Assembly: GCA_030704615.1 (NCBI GenBank)
Contig: CM060731.1
Span: 95,336,756 to 95,400,755, forward strand
DNA length: 64,000 bases
Reading direction: 5' to 3'
Origin: Takakia lepidozioides
Taxonomy: Eukaryota > Streptophyta > Takakiopsida > Takakiales > Takakiaceae
Under the pieces are notes generated by a model. It was not told where the DNA came from. It searched no databases and saw only the letters and a list, made by a program, of their open reading frames with translations. Position numbers and translations under genes: made by a program. This document shows positions 59,081 to 64,000 of the stretch, piece by piece (the first letter of the stretch is position 1; each line of letters starts with the position of its first letter).

Positions 59081-61236
59081 TATGAGGTACAGCTACTGTT
59101 CCATTGGACGCGGAACGTCATCTGCATACTTCATAGCTATATGGTCTAATCCCCCTGGTACAATTGTCCCCAGATGTGGACCCTCTGTTTCCTCAAGACC
59201 ATTATCTGGGGTTGTAATTCTGTCCCCACTGCTCTCCTCCTCACCACTGTCATCAGAGGATTCTTCCTCCGTTGTTGGCTCCTCGCTTCCAGAACCCTCC
59301 TCCGCCTCCCCATCCACATAGGGCTATACCCGACCGCGTTGCAAAGCCGCCCTTCTTTGCGCTGGCCATTCTGCCATTTGAGACACTCCTGTCCATTGCT
59401 CCTCTGCTTGAGCATGGCTACTACCGCCGCACAGGGAGGAAGAACGTAGTTTTTTTCCGGAGTGTGTATCTGTGCAAGTCGCTCCTCAAGCGTAAGGGTG
59501 TTCTCCAACGCACCTTCCCCACTCCCTGTATGTATTGAGCTTCGTGGAATCCCGATGATGCCCCCACACTGTCGCTTCGCACCATGCGTCTCCGGTTCAT
59601 CGCTGCAAAGACGACGAAAGCAATCAGTTGATACACCCCACGAGCCAATATGACAAAAACGAAGACAACTGTCCGTAGTCACTTTCACTTATTTAATGCA
59701 TGTACCTGGAAAGTGGTCTTACTCACTCCAAGGATTGGATTTGAATTTGCAAGCCCTCGCGGTCATCGTTCATCCATTCGTTATCGCCATGACTGCCTGT
59801 TGCCATTTGCAACGTTGGTTGGGCGCGTTGCAATCCACAAATCCTTTCTCGAAGGAACTCCTCGTCCCCCTCCATCGCAAGTAAATGCCTTCCGCAAACA
59901 GTGGCAGCGACCATGGAGGCCCTGCATCCCGGTGTGAAATCGACCACTACCCCTCCTTCCGGTGAACATAACTCCATGAACGTTTGCACAAATCAAGGGC
60001 TTTTCTCCCGCGCCCCTCGTAGGAACGACCCATCTTGCCGTTTGTGAAGCCTATCCGCTCTCACCATGTTCCAAACAAGGTCTTCACTGATCACATCGTG
60101 GTCGGTATCGAGCTTGCCACCAATATCCCGGAAGTTGAAATTCCCCTCCAAAGTCTTGAATAGGCAAAAGGCGTAGAATATGACAGTCTGCATTATTCAA
60201 TGTTAAATACAATGCAAATATTCCGTACAATCTGCAAGTTGACCTCTCGTAGTCGGTGCACATTATGCCTGATCTATGGAGGTAACGTGTAAACATAAAA
60301 TACTCAATTATGAAAGTCGTTACCGACTATGATAATAGCACTAATGTAAGCACGCTGAAGCAGAACCCCTGTCACTTGCAACTCCTCCACGAGGACCACT
60401 CACTGACCACCCAAAGCGTGCAACATAGTCGCCACCGACTATGTTCCTGCACTGACAAAATGAATTGCCCCGCCACTGTTGGTAATAGTCGTTACCGACT
60501 ATTGCTCGGCGACTGCTGGAAGGTGGTGTTCTATGAAAGACATACCGTGGGCTTACACTTATCATTTTAATCCTTTGCGAACATTTTAAGCAAAAACTTC
60601 ATGGCATGTGTTTTAATTGAAGATGGTAAACCCACCTGTGGTTCGCCAACATCTCTAGTTTGCAATGGAATTCGATTGAGGCAAGTCCATTTTTTTTTTA
60701 AGAAATTGAATGGCCCGGCCGGCCCAACGCATCTCCGGATTTCAATTTCTATCTTTGCATCCCCCTTGCAGAACATCACCAAGCACCCTTTGTCTTTCAA
60801 TATGGAGGATGCCAGTGCCAATGCATGAGGAACTGTATCCTTGCTCTTGTTGTTCCAACTTGCAACAACATTGTCTCGGCCACTACCTTTCACAACTTGC
60901 CCATTGGGGAGGTCAATTATAACCAAATCCGCCCCTGCTTTCGTCCCCCTTGTCAAACGGTGTGAAGGGTCGGTTGGTACGTGCCTTTCAAGAAACGCGT
61001 CAATTTCCCCCCTCGGCTCCGGCCAACTATTGGACGACCCTTTTGTGGCCAATCTGCGGATGACTAATTGAAACCAATCGCACTTTAAGCATTTGACCTC
61101 AGTGTTTGCAACCCCCTCTCGCAAGGCTATTGCTTCGTACAGCAGCACAGATGCAAGCTGCAGCACCCTACCCTCATTGCCTCCTGCCCCGAATGTTAAC
61201 GTGTGAGCAGACCTATTCCTCCGCGCCACTTGGAAA
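59080..61236 (-). pseudogene. Third-lineage methyltransferase relative
   Basis: Minus-strand exons align with the methyltransferase half of the fusion gene. The first is about 61,200-60,580 (ADLVIIDLPNGQ as motif IV, KGCLVMFCKGD, FNFLKKKWTCLN matching LKKKWTCIN). The next is 60,190-59,993 (FYAFCLFKTLEGNFNFRDIGGKLD matching the AYCFVKENSTFAFRKEGGKVD segment). It then continues through FVQTFMELC and VVVDFTPGCRASMVA (motif I position) to GRHLLAMEGDE, and a later exon with PEKNYVLPPCAA (about 59,480) and an acidic tail (59,317-59,093). An in-frame TGA at 59,993-59,995 falls between exon-8-like and motif I segments, and motif I has GCR in place of GTG. No ParB part is visible. Palindromes of the TAGTCG type lie in its introns. 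Confidence 0.65.
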
Positions 61237-63391
61237 TTATGACCAATGGAAAGGTCCGTAATAGAAAGACAATTGCACGAAAATGACAGCATCATACCTC
61301 CCGCATGTACTGTCCGAACTGTCGATACCGGAAATGCCACCACCCCAACCAGCTGTGCAAGGCTCCCAGATTGGTTGTCTCCACTGCACCTGACGTGTTC
61401 CACCAAGCCTCGATGATAGCAAACTTAACCTCCGCGTCATCAAATGTGGGTGCATCCTTCCACGCCGTACAAAGGACACGGTGTTCAGCCTGGAATGAGC
61501 TAGCAACAAATTTGGTAGTGTAGTGAGATAGACTCTGCATCCAATGGAATCCACATGATCTCTCTTTCCCCTCCATTGGAACATTGGGGTCCTCATTGTA
61601 CACACGCCGCACCGCTGCCCAGTTGGCCTGAGCATTGTCTGCCATGAATCCCCTGAAATTGGGCTCTGCCAATCCCGCCCTTGCCATCTGCTCGTTTATG
61701 CCCTCCCACAAATGCATCTCCGACTGTGTGTCCTCCCCTTTCATCTTGCAGATTGCAATCGTCATGAGCCTCTTGGAGTGATAGTCATAAACATGCGCAC
61801 CCATAGTCACCCACTGATGGTTTGTAATTCGCTTGATGTGATCAAACATCACCCAAGCATTCGACAAGTTTCCAGTTGTCATGCGAGTGACCAAGTCGAC
61901 TCCACTCCCAGGCCCACACGTTGACATTTTAAAAATGTAACAACGATTGGATTCGCTACCTTGCCCTGGAAACCTGCTACCTTGGATGTAGTCATATCCA
62001 GTCATTCGTTTCACCTCCAGGATTGAGTGCATGTCTGACCCCCGGCCAAACTCCTGCTTGCAAGATACGATGTGATTCCGCACATTCGGACTACAAACGT
62101 GCGAGACGGACTCCAACAGGTCAAGCATCTCCTCTTCGTTCAAGGGCACTCGGTCTGAACCATCTTTAGACATGATTTTGCCAAGAGCAATCTTGTGGGC
62201 TGCCTTCAGCTGAATCTGCTTTGGTCTGGCTCCGGGGCTCAATTTGACCTCCTCTTTTATGATGTCGTGTGCTTCCTGCACAGCCTCACGCATGTTGCCT
62301 CTCGCCAAGGGGTGGCAGTGGACCCCAACGTGTATACAAGCTCTAGTCAAGTCCGGGAGCAAATGGATAACATAATATTGCTTGGCTCTGCACATGGACA
62401 TGCACGTCGGTGGTTCTTTGCAATGTGCGCACTTGAAAGTACCCGCAGGAGCTTGGCTGGAGACAATGAATGGATGATGCGTTGTGCCAGTCCAATCCGT
62501 CTCGTTTCTCCGCCCTCCTTTGGAAAGAAAGTGGAAGCAGGCGGGATTCAGGCACCTCAGCTTCCCCGCACAGAGGACGTATCGTACACAAACACCATCA
62601 GCAATTTTCGTGCTACTGGTCTTCGTCACACACCAGGGGTGTCCGTCATGCTTTCGATCCATGTCTTTTAACATCCCTGAGGCTTTGTTTGAGGAAGTGA
62701 CAGGTGGAAACTCGAAGATGACATTGCCATCGACTTCGGGAGGCAGATACGTTACCTTCCTGACCGGAAATTTGGCATAGTCAAGAGCAGCCAGCTCGGA
62801 GCGAGAACCATCGAGGTGATGTTGCCGTAGGACCTGCACAATGGACCGGGTTGGAGTTATGCTCGAGAGTACATGCGTAGCACCTGCAGAGACGTCCATG
62901 TCGGATTTGAACAACCGTGTGGAGGACATGGGGACCTCAATGCACTCATCTTCATCGTCGGAAATGTCGAATACGTCAACACGAGAAGCTATGGAGGGTC
63001 TTGACGGTCCAGGTCAGGAATGATTATCGTTGCATACCTCTCTATTGGCAGTGGCCGCCTGTCGGTTTCCGGACTCCTTTGTGGATGGTGTGGGCAGCGA
63101 CTGATTCGGAAAGGGAATGGGCATTCCCACAGCTCGGTACAGGATGGTGTCTGATGGGGGTACGTGCCATTCGATTCCGCAACCTCCGTCGTTACCTAGC
63201 ACGACAATGGTCTCGTCAACCTGTCCAGGAACATCCTTCATTTCTTCTTCCAAATAAACTGTGCCCGGTTTGAGCTTGAATTTAGAACAAAGGTAAGTTT
63301 CAATCACTCTGCAAAGTCCTCCCTCGTTTGGGATCCAGGCTCTCCCAAGTTGCGGAGGACAACAAACTATAGCGTAGGAATTCGGAGCCAT
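61237..63391 (-). pseudogene. MULE transposase, copy 4 (exon 2 missing)
   Basis: Exon 1 runs from the ATG at 63,389-63,391 to the splice donor after 61,298. It is closely related to copy 3, with all N-terminal zinc ligands, FDHIKR and MADNAQANW present. A CGA-to-TGA change at 63,014-63,016 stops the frame after about 125 codons. The intron is recognisable only to about 61,237, where sequence similarity to the other copies ends and the third-lineage methyltransferase begins. The catalytic Glu and SWIM finger are therefore absent. Confidence 0.85.
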
Positions 63392-63780
63392 CGAACACCG
63401 CACGAAGTTGGCAAGTGCGAGGTTCAGTATAGCGACAGACAAAGGCTCACAGGCACCATGCGGAGTCCATCGACGATTGGAAGTCGCACATTGAAGTGGA
63501 AAGTATAGTTTCAAGCTACATGCATGAAGGTGGGAGGTGTGATTCCATAGCTAGTAAGTTAGACAATGATGGCCGAATCGGCGACGAAATAACATCTCCT
63601 GACAGTTTCTCCTGAGGGTGGATCCAGCAGTATTCTCGGTACAGACAGGAGCGTTCGCACTGACAAGTGCCAGGACTGTTAGTTAAAACGGTCAGACAAC
63701 CTAGTTGTGCTCAACAAGACTGGCTGCAATTCTGTTGTTTCGGAACAATGCAACCCATTCAGGTTCAGCGTGCGGAAATG
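63392..63780. promoter_or_regulatory. Presumed transposase promoter/5' UTR region, copy 4
   Basis: Closely matches 43,769-44,190. No gene is seen, and the assignment rests on position only. Confidence 0.3.
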
Positions 63781-64000
63781 AGGTTTCAGATTTCCGTCCG
63801 GAGTGATTCTTTCGATTGCTGCTCGACGGAAATACGGTGCCGCATTTCCGTATTGCATCTTGGTCATGCGCCAGAGCGACGGAAATGTGGCACCGAGTTT
63901 CCGTCCGGGGGAAACCTTTACACTCTCCAGAACGGAAATGCGGTAACGCATTTCCATCCAGCAAGCACGGTATGTGAAGGTGGAACGGAAATGCGGTACC
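63781..64000. repeat. Start of the central palindrome array, copy 4
   Basis: The first palindromes of the array (AAATACGGTGCCGCATTT near 63,828, then units near 63,881, 63,933 and 63,986), about 53 bp apart, run off the window. A ParB-methyltransferase gene on the plus strand is expected beyond the edge. Confidence 0.85.

Overview
The window reads as a transposon graveyard from a large, repeat-rich eukaryotic nuclear genome. The signs are short GT-AG introns, AATAAA polyadenylation signals, a Ty3-like gag, a chromodomain remnant, Mutator-like (MULE) transposases with SWIM zinc fingers, and two 500-N scaffold gaps. A streptophyte (charophyte-like) alga is my best guess at the organism, but that is inference only. 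I saw no tRNA or rRNA genes. The only ordinary host-like gene is a 66-residue RING-H2 ORF at 57.5 kb.

The main content is repeated copies of a large composite DNA transposon that I do not recognise as a described system. Each full copy has two divergently transcribed genes. One is an approximately 1,174-residue MULE transposase (zinc-binding N-terminus, D-D-E core, C-terminal SWIM finger). The other is a roughly ten-exon, approximately 1,380-residue protein with a ParB/sulfiredoxin-like DGNHR domain followed by a DNA methyltransferase domain in beta-class order (motif IV first, motif I last), an architecture otherwise familiar from bacteria and phages. Between them lies a 1.4-1.8 kb array of near-perfect palindromes of the type AAATGCGGCACCGCATTT, spaced about 53 bp apart (five helical turns). 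A second palindrome array and one or two copies of a gene of unknown function follow the methyltransferase. The ends are imperfect inverted repeats containing CTATTTCATGAGC with CATGAGC subterminal repeats, bounded by 8-bp target-site duplications.

Layout. 1-10,770: inverted copy 1, cut by the window edge. 10,779-11,958: retroelement remnants. 11,959-13,232: start of another element, cut by a gap. 13,733-27,731: copy 2. 27,740-30,700: decayed unknown ORFs. 30,679-30,927: hairpin satellite, then a gap. 31,428-33,737: Ty3-like gag. 33,746-56,537: a divergent 'outer' element inserted inside the gag-type reading frame, itself interrupted by a complete 14,666-bp inner element (copy 3, 39,310-53,975). 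56,546-59,080: remaining retroelement 5' end, satellite and RING-H2 ORF. 59,080-61,236: methyltransferase relative of a third lineage. 61,237-64,000: MULE copy 4 and the start of its array.

Three divergent lineages keep a MULE next to a ParB-methyltransferase-type gene and carry their own palindromes, all around a CGGNNCCG-like core. This suggests that the methyltransferase and palindromes are part of the element's biology (self-marking, transposase control or silencing evasion); the link is inference. Copies 1 and 2 share three nonsense mutations, an internal deletion and reverse-complementary target-site duplications, so they are probably one insertion represented twice (inverted duplication or scaffold error). 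Only the copy 3 transposase has a fully open frame; the methyltransferase copies carry indels or stops, some of which may be assembly errors.
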